Shown: positions 16,862 through 27,024 of the stretch, piece after piece
Numbering within the stretch: position 1 is the stretch's first letter
Layout of the letters: each line of letters starts with the position of its first letter
Source: an uncultured Clostridia bacterium
GTDB lineage: Bacteria; Bacillota; Clostridia; TANB77; CAG-508
Direction of reading: 5' to 3'
DNA: 58,203 nucleotides
Assembly (NCBI GenBank): GCA_944393565.1
Contig: CALYAM010000001.1
Coordinates: forward strand, 1 to 58,203
Made by a program: the position numbers and the translations under genes
The notes under the pieces: generated by a model
What the model saw: the letters and a program-made list of their open reading frames with translations, nothing else
Database searches by the model: none
What the model was told of the DNA's origin: nothing

Positions 16862-17557
16862 TTGAGTATTTATGCAATCTCTGATTTACACCTTGCATTA
16901 GGAACAAACAAACCTATGGATATATTTGGTGAGAGTTGGAATAACCATTTAACCAAAATAGAACTAGATTGGAAAAGCAAGGCAAAAGTAGATGATGTAA
17001 TATTATTGCCAGGAGATTTATCATGGGCAATGAACATAAAAGAAACATACTTAGATTTTAAATACTTAAATAATCTTCCTGGGAAAAAAATATTGCTAAA
17101 GGGAAACCATGATTACTGGTGGACAACTGTAACATCAATGAAAAGATATATGCTAGAAAATAAGTTTGAAAATATTAATTTTTTATATAACAATTCTTAT
17201 CAATATGAAGATTATATAATATGTGGTACACGTGGTTGGAATAATACAGAAAGCACTGAGGATGAAAAAATATATAAAAGAGAGCAACAAAGGCTAAAAC
17301 TTTCAATTGAAGATGGAATAAGAAAATATGGAAGAGAAAGAAAAATTATTGTATGTATGCACTATCCACCGTTTAACAAAATACAATGTGAAGAGGGCTT
17401 TATAAAAATAATGAAACAATATAATGTAGCCCAATGCGTTTATGGACATTTGCACGGCTCATCACAAAATGAGGCAAAAGAGGGAAACATTGATGGAATT
17501 GATTTCAAATTAGTAAGCTGTGATTATACAGATTTTAAACTGATAAAATTACAATAA
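16862..17557 (+). CDS. Calcineurin-like metallophosphoesterase
   Basis: 231 residues from TTG 16862, chosen because TGGGGGAT lies 6-7 nt upstream and the family starts with IYAISDLHL; an upstream ATG at 16832 overlaps the previous gene and is less likely. Metal-binding motifs appear in order: SDLHLA, PGDLSWA, GNHDYWW, CMHYPP and YGHLHG. The substrate is unknown; it resembles the YkuE/Ser-Thr phosphatase group. Confidence 0.88.
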   Translation: MSIYAISDLHLALGTNKPMDIFGESWNNHLTKIELDWKSKAKVDDVILLPGDLSWAMNIKETYLDFKYLNNLPGKKILLKGNHDYWWTTVTSMKRYMLENKFENINFLYNNSYQYEDYIICGTRGWNNTESTEDEKIYKREQQRLKLSIEDGIRKYGRERKIIVCMHYPPFNKIQCEEGFIKIMKQYNVAQCVYGHLHGSSQNEAKEGNIDGIDFKLVSCDYTDFKLIKLQ

Positions 17558-17709
17558 ACATAACGGAAATGATTATTGAAAGATATTAAAGAAATTCAAA
17601 AAAATAACTACATACATAATAAAAGATAACATAAAATACGCAAGAAGTTTGTAAAAAATTGTCAATTCAAGAGACATAATAAAAAACACATAAAATTAAC
17701 ATAAAATGC

Positions 17710-17737
17710 TTGCAAATAATAAAGTTTGTGATATAAT
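17710..17737 (+). promoter_or_regulatory. tig promoter
   Basis: TTGCAA (17710-17715), 16-bp spacer, TATAAT (17732-17737), 45 nt before the tig start. Confidence 0.6.
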
Positions 17738-17781
17738 AAACAAGTTACATTAAGAAGGTAAAAAAATTGGAGGAATTGAAA

Positions 17782-19065
17782 ATGAGTGTAAAAACATCAA
17801 AAACAGAAAACAAAAACGAAATAAAATTGGAATTTAACATTGAAGCGGAAAAATTTGAAGACGCAATTAAAACTGTATATGAAAAAAATAAAAAATACTT
17901 TAATATACCGGGTTTTAGAAAAGGCAAGGTACCAATGAATATGGTAGAAAAATACTATGGTGTTAAAGTATTTTATGAAGATGCATTTAATGAAGTAGTG
18001 CCAGAAGTTTATGAAAGGGCGTTAGAAGAAAACAAAATAGAAGCGGTAAGTAAACCTGATATAGACATAACACAAATGGAAAAAGGAAAAGAGCTTATAT
18101 TTACAGCAGTTGTTCAAACAAAGCCAGAGGTTAAGCCAGAAAAATATAAAGGTATAGAAATAAAGAAAATAGAGTATAATGTATCTGATGATGACATTAA
18201 ACATGAATTAGAACATATGCAGGAAAAGAATGCAAGGCTTCTTACAATAGAAGATCGCCCAGTAGAAGATGGAGATATAACAATAATAGATTTTGAAGGA
18301 TTTATTGATGGAGCACCATTTGATGGAGGAAAAGCTAAAAACCACGAACTAACAATTGGAAGCCATACATTTATTGAAGGCTTTGAAGAGCAACTAATTG
18401 GAATGAAAAAAGATGAAGAAAAAGAAATTAATGTAAAATTTCCAGAAGAATATTTTTCTAAAGAACTTGCAGGAAAACCAGCCATGTTTAAGGTAAAATT
18501 ACATGAAATAAAAAAGAAAGAATTACCAGCATTAGATGATGAATTTGCAAAAGATGCAAGTGAATTTGATACATTAGAACAACTAAAAGAAAGTATAAAA
18601 AAGAGATTACAGGAAGAAAACGAACATAGAGCAAAACACGAAACAGAAGATGCAGTTATTAAAGCCATTGCAGACGTAAATAATGTTGAAATTCCATCAG
18701 GAATGATTGAAACAGAGATAGATAATATAGCAAAAGATGTTGAGGCAAGATTATCATACCAAGGAATTACATTTGAAAACTATTTAAAAATGATAGGCAA
18801 AACAACAGAAGATTTTAGAAAAGAATATAGTAAACAAGCAGAAGAAAATGTAAAAACAAGACTGCTATTAGAAGCAATAGCAAATGTAGAAAAAATTGAT
18901 ACAACAGAACAAGAAATAATGGAAAAAATAAAAGAAATGGCAGAAAAATATAATAAAAAAGAAGAAGAACTAAAAGATAATGAACAACTAAAAAATTATT
19001 TAAAAGAAAACTTAAAAACTGAAAAAGTAATTGACTTCTTAGTAAAAAATGCTAAAATAAAATAA
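17782..19065 (+). CDS. tig: Trigger factor
   Basis: 427 residues. ATG 17782 is chosen because GGAGG lies 8 nt upstream; the TTG at 17767 would overlap the RBS. The ribosome-binding tail contains GFRKGKVP (the GFRxGxxP signature, about residue 45). A PPIase FKBP-like domain (about 150-240, [15 protein letters not shown]) and a helical chaperone domain follow. It binds near the ribosome exit tunnel and forms a likely unit with clpP and clpX. Confidence 0.97.
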   Translation: MSVKTSKTENKNEIKLEFNIEAEKFEDAIKTVYEKNKKYFNIPGFRKGKVPMNMVEKYYGVKVFYEDAFNEVVPEVYERALEENKIEAVSKPDIDITQMEKGKELIFTAVVQTKPEVKPEKYKGIEIKKIEYNVSDDDIKHELEHMQEKNARLLTIEDRPVEDGDITIIDFEGFIDGAPFDGGKAKNHELTIGSHTFIEGFEEQLIGMKKDEEKEINVKFPEEYFSKELAGKPAMFKVKLHEIKKKELPALDDEFAKDASEFDTLEQLKESIKKRLQEENEHRAKHETEDAVIKAIADVNNVEIPSGMIETEIDNIAKDVEARLSYQGITFENYLKMIGKTTEDFRKEYSKQAEENVKTRLLLEAIANVEKIDTTEQEIMEKIKEMAEKYNKKEEELKDNEQLKNYLKENLKTEKVIDFLVKNAKIK

Positions 19066-19085
19066 TTTTTATAAGGAGGAAACTG

Positions 19086-19685
19086 ATGATAAATAATAGT
19101 TTAGTACCTTATGTAATTGAGCAAACAAATCGTGGAGAAAGATCATATGATATTTTTTCTAGATTATTAAAAGACAGAATAATATTTTTAGGAGAAGATG
19201 TAAATCAAGCAACAGCAAGCCTTGTAGTAGCACAAATGTTATTTTTGGAATCAGAAGATCCAGACAAAGACATACATTTATACATAAATAGTCCAGGAGG
19301 ATCAATAACTGATGGAATGGCAATTTATGATACTATAAATTATGTAAAATGCCCAGTTTCTACAATATGTGTTGGAATGGCAGCAAGTATGGGAGCAGTT
19401 TTATTAACATCTGGGACAAAAGGTAAACGTTTTGCAACACCAAATGCGGAAATAATGATACACCAGCCACTTATATCTGGAGGACTTTCAGGGCAAGCAA
19501 CAGAAATAAAAATACATGCTGACCATATGGTAAAAACAAGAGAAAAGTTAAACCACATATTAAGCCAAAGAACAGGACAGCCATTAGAAAAAATAAACCA
19601 AGACACAGAAAGAGATAATTTCATGACCGCAAAAGAAGCACTAGAATATGGTTTGATTGATGGGATATTAGATAAGCACCCATAA
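19086..19685 (+). CDS. clpP: ATP-dependent Clp protease proteolytic subunit
   Basis: 199 residues. Catalytic Ser in [11 protein letters not shown], His in MIHQPL and Asp in the KINQDTERD region are all present. The protein forms the tetradecameric barrel used by ClpX or ClpC. The RBS is AAGGAGG. It lies 20 nt after tig. Confidence 0.97.
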   Translation: MINNSLVPYVIEQTNRGERSYDIFSRLLKDRIIFLGEDVNQATASLVVAQMLFLESEDPDKDIHLYINSPGGSITDGMAIYDTINYVKCPVSTICVGMAASMGAVLLTSGTKGKRFATPNAEIMIHQPLISGGLSGQATEIKIHADHMVKTREKLNHILSQRTGQPLEKINQDTERDNFMTAKEALEYGLIDGILDKHP

Positions 19686-19701
19686 AAATAATATAGAAAG
19701 G

Positions 19702-19758
19702 AATAGTGAATAATGGAAGTATAGAACAAATCTATAAAACATATTCACTATTTTGTTT
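19702..19758 (+). terminator. Terminator between clpP and clpX
   Basis: AATAGTGAATA (19702-19712) pairs with TATTCACTATT (19742-19752), then TTGTTTT follows. A small inner hairpin lies in the loop. clpX is probably transcribed also from its own promoter or by read-through. Confidence 0.6.
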
Positions 19759-19840
19759 TACAAAAAAATAAAAGAAAACTAAAATACAGAAATTTCAATG
19801 AATAGATTGATATTTAAGTATAAGAGAGAGGAAGGATTAA

Positions 19841-21154
19841 ATGCAAAAAACTGATAAAAGTAAAAATGTAAGATGCTCATTTTGTGGAAAATCACAAGAG
19901 AGTGTGAAGAAAATTATAGCAGGTCCAAATGTATTTATATGCGATGAATGTATAGGTGTTTGTAACCATATAATAGATGACGAATTCCTAGAGAATGAAA
20001 CAGAATACAATATTTCAGAAGAACGTATACCAAACCCAAAAGAAATAAAAGATGTATTAGATGAATATATTATAGGGCAAGAAGATGCAAAAAAGACGTT
20101 AGCAGTAGCAGTATATAATCACTATAAAAGAATTAATGCAGAAGAAGACAAAAAGGATAAAGATGTTGAAATTCAAAAAAGTAATGTATTATTATTAGGG
20201 CCAACTGGATGTGGAAAAACATATCTTGCTAGAACACTCGCAAAAATATTAGATGTGCCATTTGCAATTGCTGATGCAACTACTTTAACTGAAGCGGGCT
20301 ATGTAGGGGAAGATGTAGAAAATATTTTACTAAAACTAATACAGGCAGCAGACTATGACATAACAAAGGCAGAAAGAGGAATAATCTATATAGACGAAAT
20401 AGACAAAATATCTAGGAAATCAGAAAATCCATCAATAACGAGAGATGTTAGTGGTGAAGGTGTTCAACAAGCACTTTTAAAAATTGTGGAAGGGACAATT
20501 GCATCTGTTCCACCACAGGGAGGAAGAAAACATCCACATCAAGAATTTATACAAATAAATACGGAAAATATTTTATTTATTTGTGGAGGAGCATTTGAGG
20601 GCTTAGAAAAAATCATAAAAGATAGAATTGGAAAGAAAAGCATAGGTTTTGGAGCAGAAATAGAAAGCAAAAAAGAGATAGATAAATATAAAGTGTTTGA
20701 AGAATTACTACCACAGGATTTATTAAAATTTGGGTTAATTCCAGAATTTGTGGGAAGATTACCTATTATTGCGACATTAAAAGAATTAGATAGAGAGGCT
20801 TTACTAAAAATAGTAACAGAACCAAAAAATGCATTGGTAAAACAATATAAAAAATTATTTAAATTAGATAATGTAAATTTAGAATTTAAACCGGAAGCTT
20901 TAAACATGATTGTAGACAAAGCAATAGAAAGGAATACAGGAGCTAGGGGGTTACGCTCAATTATAGAAGAAGTAATGAGAGATATAATGTTTGAAATTCC
21001 ATCAAATCCTAAAATAGAAACATGTATAATTACTGAAGATACGGTAAAAAATGGCACTCCACCAGAATTAATTATTGATGAAAATAGGGAATTACCTAGA
21101 AGAATTATAAAAAAGAAAATAGTGCAAAATAAAAATCAAAACCAAACAGCATAG
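19841..21154 (+). CDS. clpX: ATP-dependent Clp protease ATP-binding subunit ClpX
   Basis: 437 residues. N-terminal zinc-binding domain (RCSFCGKSQ then CDECIG), Walker [12 protein letters not shown] (about 118), Walker [11 protein letters not shown], and sensor 2 [10 protein letters not shown]. It unfolds substrates for ClpP. The C-terminus is basic and Gln/Asn-rich. Confidence 0.97.
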   Translation: MQKTDKSKNVRCSFCGKSQESVKKIIAGPNVFICDECIGVCNHIIDDEFLENETEYNISEERIPNPKEIKDVLDEYIIGQEDAKKTLAVAVYNHYKRINAEEDKKDKDVEIQKSNVLLLGPTGCGKTYLARTLAKILDVPFAIADATTLTEAGYVGEDVENILLKLIQAADYDITKAERGIIYIDEIDKISRKSENPSITRDVSGEGVQQALLKIVEGTIASVPPQGGRKHPHQEFIQINTENILFICGGAFEGLEKIIKDRIGKKSIGFGAEIESKKEIDKYKVFEELLPQDLLKFGLIPEFVGRLPIIATLKELDREALLKIVTEPKNALVKQYKKLFKLDNVNLEFKPEALNMIVDKAIERNTGARGLRSIIEEVMRDIMFEIPSNPKIETCIITEDTVKNGTPPELIIDENRELPRRIIKKKIVQNKNQNQTA

Positions 21155-21171
21155 AGAACAAGGAGATATCT

Positions 21172-21780
21172 ATGAACAAAAAATATTATAAAGTAATAAT
21201 TGTAATAATGATGATAATAATAGGTAGTAGCACAAAAATATATTCAATGGGAGAATATAATATAGCAATAACTCCAAGTAAACAAAACCTAATGGAAGGT
21301 GAAGAAATAACAATTACTTTTGAGATAAATGATATTACAGCACAACCAGGAATTGGTGCAATATATGGAGAACTAGAATATGACAAAAAAATATTCGAAA
21401 AGATAACACAAGAGGATTTTATTCAAAGCAGTGGTTGGGAATTGCCAATATATAATGACGCAACCGAAGCTGAAGGAGCATTATTTCTACTAAGAGAAAA
21501 TGGGGATTTAATAAAAGAAAATAGCACGCTATTTACAGTAAAACTAAAAGTGCAAGACAAAGTGCAAGCATGTAACACAAAGATAATATTAAAAAATATA
21601 AGTTCATCTACTGCTGAAGAAGATATAGAAATTGCAGATGTTGAAATAGATTTATCAGTAGAAGGAACATTAAATCCAACAATAGAAGTTATTAAATGGG
21701 GCGGAATCATATTAGCATTAATTATATTAACTGCAATTATTCTTATAAAAATAAAAAAAAGTAAAAATAAAGCTAAATAA
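21172..21780 (+). CDS. Membrane-anchored cohesin-domain-like protein
   Basis: 202 residues. A signal peptide (1-26) is followed by a β-rich domain (about 30-160) with the pattern of cohesin folds: ITPSKQNLMEGEEITITFEI, PGIGAIYGELEYD and a late FTVKLKVQ strand. A transmembrane helix (about 173-193) and a short basic tail end the protein, so the domain faces outside. Cohesins bind dockerins; no dockerin is seen in the window. It follows clpX by 17 nt. Confidence 0.65.
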   Translation: MNKKYYKVIIVIMMIIIGSSTKIYSMGEYNIAITPSKQNLMEGEEITITFEINDITAQPGIGAIYGELEYDKKIFEKITQEDFIQSSGWELPIYNDATEAEGALFLLRENGDLIKENSTLFTVKLKVQDKVQACNTKIILKNISSSTAEEDIEIADVEIDLSVEGTLNPTIEVIKWGGIILALIILTAIILIKIKKSKNKAK

Positions 21781-22174
21781 TATCAGAATAAATTAATAAA
21801 ATGAAAATACATGTGATTACAAAATCTTATAGTCTATAAGCTTTGTAACATAGGAAAAAGTTTGCACATTTAGATAACATAAATTGCTTTTCATAAAAAA
21901 ACATAAATATAATCCAAGTTTTTAAAAACTGCTGAGCAAATTTTTTTATTGTATAGGAAAAATCGACTTTTTCTTTGATATTTCAATGTTTTTAACGATT
22001 TTTCCGTATACAACAAGGTTAGGCTTCCTTGGGGCGTCCGAGCACAAAGCGAGGACATGTATTTCGCTGTTGCTCCAGAGACTAGCCCTGCGAAATGCCT
22101 TTCTTATATATTTACTCAGCAGTCTTTTTTTGATTATTTAAATAGTAAAATCTATACTCAATAATAAATTTGGC
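21781..22174. other. Intergenic region holding an inserted repeat element
   Basis: This 394-nt gap between convergent genes has no gene. It holds repeat copy 1 (21942-22107) inside the loop of an ACTGCTGAG/CTCAGCAGT hairpin (21928-21936 with 22115-22123) followed by TTTTTTT, as if the element had inserted into a terminator. The first ~120 nt are plain AT-rich sequence. Confidence 0.6.
21942..22107 (-). repeat. Dispersed ~165-bp repeat, copy 1
   Basis: The reverse complement of this block matches 57343-57507 almost completely. It contains a GC-rich half (ATTTCGC/GCGAAAT hairpin) and an AT-rich half whose ends TTGTATAGGAAAAATCG (21949-21965) and CGATTTTTCC-G-TATACAA (21996-22013) are inverted repeats. 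Copy 1 has one extra base here compared with copy 2. It looks like a small non-autonomous (MITE-like) element. Confidence 0.8.
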
Positions 22175-23395
22175 TTATATTTTTTGCAATTTACAGTAGC
22201 TTTTTTTCCCTTTTTTTAATATAGCATAACCCTTAGCAAAATCTTTATCAGATAGCATAAAATTAATATTATCAATCTTTTCATTGTTCAAAACAATACC
22301 ACCTTGAGAAACAAGGATTCTGGCTTGCCCTTTAGAAGGTGCGAGCTTAGCTAAAACAATGGCATCTATAATAGATATGTTTACATTTTCAATATTTTCA
22401 GTAGGCATATTTTCAGCACTACCAGAATTACCATTAAATAAGGTATTTGTCGTTTCCTCAGCTTTTTTTGCCTCTTCTTCACCATGGATCAACTTAGTTA
22501 TTTCAAATGCGGCAATCCTCTTTGCTTCATTAATGTGCTCATCTTTTAAATTAGAAAGGCGATTTACTTCATTCATTGGCAAAAATGTAAGCAAACTTAA
22601 AACAGTTTTAACATCTTCATCTGCAATGTTTCTCCAATATTGATAAAACTCATAAGGAGAGGTCTTTAATGGGTCTAACCAAAGAGCACCTTTTTCTGTT
22701 TTACCCATTTTCTTTCCTTCTTTTGTTGTAAGAAGACGAAAAGTAAAACCAAAGGAATCTTCACAACCAATTTTGCGAATTAGCTCAACACCACCTATAA
22801 TATTAGACCATTGGTCATTACCACCTATTTGCAACTTACAACCATAATTATCATGCAAATATAAAAAGTCATAAGATTGCATTAACATATATCCAAGCTC
22901 GAAAAAAGTAAGACCTTGTTCCATTCTTTGCTTATAACATTCGGCGGAAAGCATTCGATTAACAGAAAATAAGCTACCAATGTTTCTCATAAAATCTACA
23001 AAATTTAATTTCAAAAGCCAATCAGCATTATTTACTATAACAGCAGAATTTTCACCTTCGAAACTTAAAAACTTAGAAAGCTGTACTCTGAAACATTCTA
23101 CATTATGATCAATTTCTTCACGAGTCATCATTCTTCTCATATCAGTTTTACCAGAAGGATCACCAATAGAAGCAGTACCACCACCAATTAAAATTATTGG
23201 CTTATGACCACACCTTTGCATATGAGATGCTACCATCAAAGAAACAAAGTGACCTACATGAAGACTATCTGCTGTTGGATCAAAACCTATATAAAAAGAA
23301 ACATGTTGTTTTGTTAATAAATCTTTTAATTCTTTCTCATGTGTAATTTGCTCAATGAAACCACGTTCTTCTAAGACTTCAAATACATTTGCCAT
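22175..23395 (-). CDS. tyrS: Tyrosyl-tRNA synthetase
   Basis: 406 residues, class I. The GFDPTADSLHVGHFV segment carries the HIGH-type motif (HVGH), GGNDQWSNI follows, and KMGKTEKGALW carries the KMSKS-type motif (KMGKT). A C-terminal S4 RNA-binding domain (about 340-406) is present. It is monocistronic on the minus strand. No T-box is evident in the short upstream gap. Confidence 0.96.
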   Translation of the reverse strand: MANVFEVLEERGFIEQITHEKELKDLLTKQHVSFYIGFDPTADSLHVGHFVSLMVASHMQRCGHKPIILIGGGTASIGDPSGKTDMRRMMTREEIDHNVECFRVQLSKFLSFEGENSAVIVNNADWLLKLNFVDFMRNIGSLFSVNRMLSAECYKQRMEQGLTFFELGYMLMQSYDFLYLHDNYGCKLQIGGNDQWSNIIGGVELIRKIGCEDSFGFTFRLLTTKEGKKMGKTEKGALWLDPLKTSPYEFYQYWRNIADEDVKTVLSLLTFLPMNEVNRLSNLKDEHINEAKRIAAFEITKLIHGEEEAKKAEETTNTLFNGNSGSAENMPTENIENVNISIIDAIVLAKLAPSKGQARILVSQGGIVLNNEKIDNINFMLSDKDFAKGYAILKKGKKSYCKLQKI

Positions 23396-23538
23396 TAATA
23401 TTCATCCCTTCATTAAATAATATTTAATATTCTAACATAGACATAAAATACAGTCAAGCACTATTGACGAGTATGAACCATGCTGGTAAAATACTATATA
23501 TAATATATTTTGAAACTTGTGAAAGGAGTGTAAAAAAT

Positions 23539-24498
23539 ATGAAAGAACCTATTTTTTTGGAACCAATATTTAAGGATTACGTATGGGGAGGAAACAAAAT
23601 AAAAACACTATTGAACAAGAATACACCTTATGAAGTTACGGCAGAAAGCTGGGAAGTGTCAACAAATAGAAACGGACAAAGCACTATAAAAAATGAAAAA
23701 CTAAAAAATAAAACATTAGAAGACATTTATAAGGATATAAATTTAAGAAAAGAAATATTTGGAACAAAAGCAGAAAACTTAGAAGAATTTCCACTGTTAA
23801 TAAAATTTATAGATGCAAATAGCAACCTATCTGTCCAAGTGCATCCAGATGATAAATATGCAAATGAAAATGAAAATGGTAATAAAGGGAAAACAGAAAT
23901 GTGGTATATAATGGAATGTAAGCAAGGAGCGAAGATAATATGTGGGATGAAAGAGGGAACCAAACAAGAACAAATACCTTTCATATTAAAAAGCAATAAA
24001 ATAGAAGAATACTTAAACTTCATTCCCGTAGAGAAAGGTGATTGCATATATATACCATCTGGAACTATACATGCAATATTAGGAAATACATTAATATGTG
24101 AAATACAGCAAAATAGTGATTTAACATATAGAGTATATGATTGGGGCAGAGTTGGCAAAGATGGAAAACCAAGACAATTGCATATAGAAAAAGCAACAAA
24201 TGTTGTAAATACAGAAAATAGGCCTAATATTATAAAAACTGCAAGCTGGGAAGAAGGAATAAAAAATATAATTACATCTAAATTCTTTAAAGTGGATAAA
24301 ATAACAGTCAAACAAAGCATGATAGAAAATTCAAACTCAGAGACATTTTGCACTATGAATGTAATAAATGGTAATGGAAGAATAGAAATACAAGATAAAG
24401 TATATAATATTAAATTAGGCGAAAGTTTTATAATACCAGCAAACTTAGGAAAATATAAACTATCTGGTCAAATGGAAATATTAAAATCATATATATAA
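23539..24498 (+). CDS. manA: Mannose-6-phosphate isomerase, class I
   Basis: 319 residues from ATG 23539, which has GAAAGGAG upstream; the more distal start at 23464 lacks one. Metal and substrate motifs include the LSVQVHPDD segment, YIPSGTIHAI and the RVYDWGR region. It interconverts mannose-6-phosphate and fructose-6-phosphate, feeding GDP-mannose and polysaccharide synthesis or mannose catabolism. It is the short class I form of Firmicutes. Confidence 0.92.
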   Translation: MKEPIFLEPIFKDYVWGGNKIKTLLNKNTPYEVTAESWEVSTNRNGQSTIKNEKLKNKTLEDIYKDINLRKEIFGTKAENLEEFPLLIKFIDANSNLSVQVHPDDKYANENENGNKGKTEMWYIMECKQGAKIICGMKEGTKQEQIPFILKSNKIEEYLNFIPVEKGDCIYIPSGTIHAILGNTLICEIQQNSDLTYRVYDWGRVGKDGKPRQLHIEKATNVVNTENRPNIIKTASWEEGIKNIITSKFFKVDKITVKQSMIENSNSETFCTMNVINGNGRIEIQDKVYNIKLGESFIIPANLGKYKLSGQMEILKSYI

Positions 24499-24521
24499 AC
24501 AAAAGAAAGGAAAAAATAAGA

Positions 24522-25409
24522 ATGGAAGAAGAAAAGAAAAATACTATAGTAGCAATGATAATTATAGCAAGCATAATTGTTGTTACAACAGTATTAATAA
24601 TTATGATATTAACAGAAAAAAAAGAGGAACATAAAGATACAGAAGAAAATATAACAAATAATTTACAACAACAAACAAATAATAATGGAATAACAAATGA
24701 GCCTGAAAAAATACCAGTTGAAGTAGAATCACAGGAGCTATCAGAGGCAATTAATTTTATAAATACACTACCAATGCATTTAAATTTTATGAATACATCA
24801 TTTAATAGTGTAGAAGAATTAACAAATGAGCAAAAAATACAATTAGTTTTAGCATATGCTTACAAGAACGATAAATGGAAAGAAATACAAAATGGAGAAA
24901 GTATTGAATACCAAATAAATCCAGATGACTTAAAAACAAAAGATATATTTGGAGAAAATATTTCATTTACAAACCAAGGAGTTAATGTATATATTGACTC
25001 TAACACCGAAAAAAATATAATATATAAAAATGGTGTGTATACTTTTAGCCTAAAGTTAAAAAATGACATTGTAAATAACTATTCAAGGGTATATAGAACA
25101 AAAGTAGAAAACGATGTATATTATATATATTTAAAACAGGGTTATATAATGCAAACAATAAATGGAAAAACAGATATAATTGATGTAAAGCCAACAGATA
25201 CAATAGAATATAGTTTAAAACAATATACAGATAATAGTACAATATTTTCATACAAAAATGAAGCATCACAAGTATATGAAACATACAATTTTGAAGATGC
25301 TTTAAGAAATAATTATACAAGCTTTTCAAATAAAATGAAAACATATGAATATGCTTTAAAAAAAGATGCTAAAGGAAACTTTTATTTATCTGGTTTTAAA
25401 ATAAATTAA
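24522..25409 (+). CDS. Single-pass membrane protein of unknown function
   Basis: 295 residues. A transmembrane helix at about 8-28 is followed by a Glu/Asn/Gln-rich linker (30-65) and an extracellular domain. No family is recognised. The domain has a mixed β-strand pattern rich in Tyr and Asn, perhaps a sensor or envelope protein. It follows manA by 23 nt. Confidence 0.6.
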   Translation: MEEEKKNTIVAMIIIASIIVVTTVLIIMILTEKKEEHKDTEENITNNLQQQTNNNGITNEPEKIPVEVESQELSEAINFINTLPMHLNFMNTSFNSVEELTNEQKIQLVLAYAYKNDKWKEIQNGESIEYQINPDDLKTKDIFGENISFTNQGVNVYIDSNTEKNIIYKNGVYTFSLKLKNDIVNNYSRVYRTKVENDVYYIYLKQGYIMQTINGKTDIIDVKPTDTIEYSLKQYTDNSTIFSYKNEASQVYETYNFEDALRNNYTSFSNKMKTYEYALKKDAKGNFYLSGFKIN

Positions 25410-25825
25410 CAAAAAGCTTGTGTATTTTGCTTTTGGTGTAAAATTTAGAATTCGGAAAAAAAGTTAGTGAACAATAGGAAGATATAGAATAGTAAAATCT
25501 AAATATAAATTACAATTTAATTTAGTAAGAAATATAGTAATTTGTTTCTGAGATTAAAGAAATTAAATATAAAAATATAAACAATAATGGAACGAAAATT
25601 CTTGACAATATGTTATATTTCATGCTATTATGAATATAATAATTAAGAACATCATTGTTTTTAATAAATGTGTTTGTCGCCGCCCCTTTGGCGACTGATA
25701 AATGAGAGAGTGAATAAATGTGTTTGTCGCTACCTCTTTAAGCGACTAACAAATAAGAGAGTGAATAAATTATTGGGGCTTGCCAGAAATGGTAAGCCTT
25801 AAATATTATAAAGGAGCAATAAAAG
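25410..25825 (+). ncRNA. Type III antitoxin RNA locus (tandem repeats) upstream of the toxin
   Basis: A promoter (TTGACA 25602-25607, 18-bp spacer, TATTAT 25626-25631) drives two tandem ~50-nt units (25663-25712 and 25713-25763), each starting AATAAATGTGTTTGTCGC and ending GAGAGTG. Each carries a hairpin, GTCGCC/GGCGAC in unit 1 and GTCGCT/AGCGAC in unit 2; the compensating changes support an RNA structure. A hairpin GGCTTGCC/GGTAAGCC (25777-25798) then acts as a partial terminator before the toxin gene. Coordinates cover the gap; bases 25410-25600 show nothing else. Confidence 0.78.
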
Positions 25826-26326
25826 GTGCAAATAAATATAGGATATTTTTATTTTATAAAAGATAAATTTTTTGAAATTATAGATGATAAAGAATTAATG
25901 AAAAATAAAGAAAATGGAAATAAAAGACCATGTTATTTTTGTTTTAGAAGTAAAAAATATGATAATATTATATGGTTTATTCCAGTTAGTACAAAAATAG
26001 AAAAATATCAAAAAATTTATAATAATAAAATTCAAAAACAGATAAATTTAGGCAAGAGACCATCTGTTGATACTATAGTATTTGGTGATGTTGCCAATAC
26101 ATATAGTGCATTCTTAATACAAAACATGTTCCCTGTAACTAATGAATATGTGGAGAGCCAATATATAAAAAATAAAGTACCAATAAGATTATCAAATAAA
26201 TTACAGACAGAAATAATATATAAAGCAAATAAAGTTTTAAATTTGTATAATCATGGAATGAAAAATATTGTGTTCCCCAATATTGACAAAATTTTAGATC
26301 GACTAATTAAAATGGACAGAAATTAA
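25826..26326 (+). CDS. Type III toxin-antitoxin system toxin (CptN/TenpN/ToxN-like)
   Basis: 166 residues, GTG start with AAAGGAG. The NIGYFYFIKDKFFEI start, NRPC-like KRPCYFCF, WFIPVSTKIEKYQKIY, DTIVFGDV and AFLIQNMFPV segments fit the endoribonuclease toxins of type III systems, whose RNA antitoxin is an upstream tandem repeat. The gene order (promoter, repeats, weak terminator, toxin) matches exactly. Such systems stabilise DNA or abort phage infection. Confidence 0.82.
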   Translation: MQINIGYFYFIKDKFFEIIDDKELMKNKENGNKRPCYFCFRSKKYDNIIWFIPVSTKIEKYQKIYNNKIQKQINLGKRPSVDTIVFGDVANTYSAFLIQNMFPVTNEYVESQYIKNKVPIRLSNKLQTEIIYKANKVLNLYNHGMKNIVFPNIDKILDRLIKMDRN

Positions 26327-26340
26327 AAGGTGGTTAAAGA

Positions 26341-27024
26341 ATGAAAATAAGTGATTTGAATCCAGAATATGATAAATTACAGCAAGAATATGGAGCTAAA
26401 GAATTAACATCTATATATAATGGTGGTTGTACAAATAATCCGGATATTTGTTTTGCGTTTATGAATCCAACTGGAAGGAATATTGCATCTAGCCCTAATT
26501 GGAAAGGTAGAAGATCACCATGGATAGGAACTAAAAATATATGGAAATTATTTTATAGAATTGGATTACTTGACGAAAGAATATATGAAGAAATTCAAAA
26601 AAGAAAACCACAGGAATGGGATGAAAAATTTGCTGACTTAGTATATGATGATGTAGAACAACATAAATATTTCATAACTAATCTTGGAAAATGTACTCAA
26701 GTTGATGCAAGAGTATTACCAAATTCAGTTTACAGTCAATATCTTGATTTATTATGCAAGGAAATCGAAATAATTAATCCTAAGATAATTATAACTCTTG
26801 GAAACCAAGTTAGTTCTATTTTATTAAATAAAAATATATCAGTATCACAATGCAGGAAGCAAAGTTTTCCAAGAAATATTGCAGGAAAGAATTATAGCGT
26901 ATATCCTGTTTATTATCCTATTGGAAATGGAATGATGAATATAGATAAAGCAATAGAAGATTTAAATTACATTATAAGAACAAATTTTAAAAGTCAAAAA
27001 GAAATGGATGATTATGAGAGATAA
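26341..27024 (+). CDS. Uracil-DNA glycosylase-superfamily-like protein
   Basis: 227 residues. FAFMNPTGRN resembles the N-terminal active-site loop, ITNLGKCTQ the middle motif, and PKIIITLGNQV the strand typical of UDG superfamily folds; a late YPVYYPIGNGMM could be the terminal loop. The catalytic Asp/His pattern of classical family 4-5 UDGs is not clear. It starts 14 nt after the toxin, so it may travel with the TA module and act in defence or DNA repair. Confidence 0.55.
   Translation: MKISDLNPEYDKLQQEYGAKELTSIYNGGCTNNPDICFAFMNPTGRNIASSPNWKGRRSPWIGTKNIWKLFYRIGLLDERIYEEIQKRKPQEWDEKFADLVYDDVEQHKYFITNLGKCTQVDARVLPNSVYSQYLDLLCKEIEIINPKIIITLGNQVSSILLNKNISVSQCRKQSFPRNIAGKNYSVYPVYYPIGNGMMNIDKAIEDLNYIIRTNFKSQKEMDDYER

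Noticed and set aside
22020-22110. GC-rich part of the dispersed repeat as a structural RNA gene or tRNA fragment
   Set aside because: No cloverleaf or known RNA pattern; it exists as an inverted copy next to another terminator, so a repeat element is the simpler reading.
25663-25770. CRISPR array
   Set aside because: Two directly adjacent ~50-nt units without spacers and with internal hairpins fit a type III antitoxin RNA, not a CRISPR; no cas genes are present.
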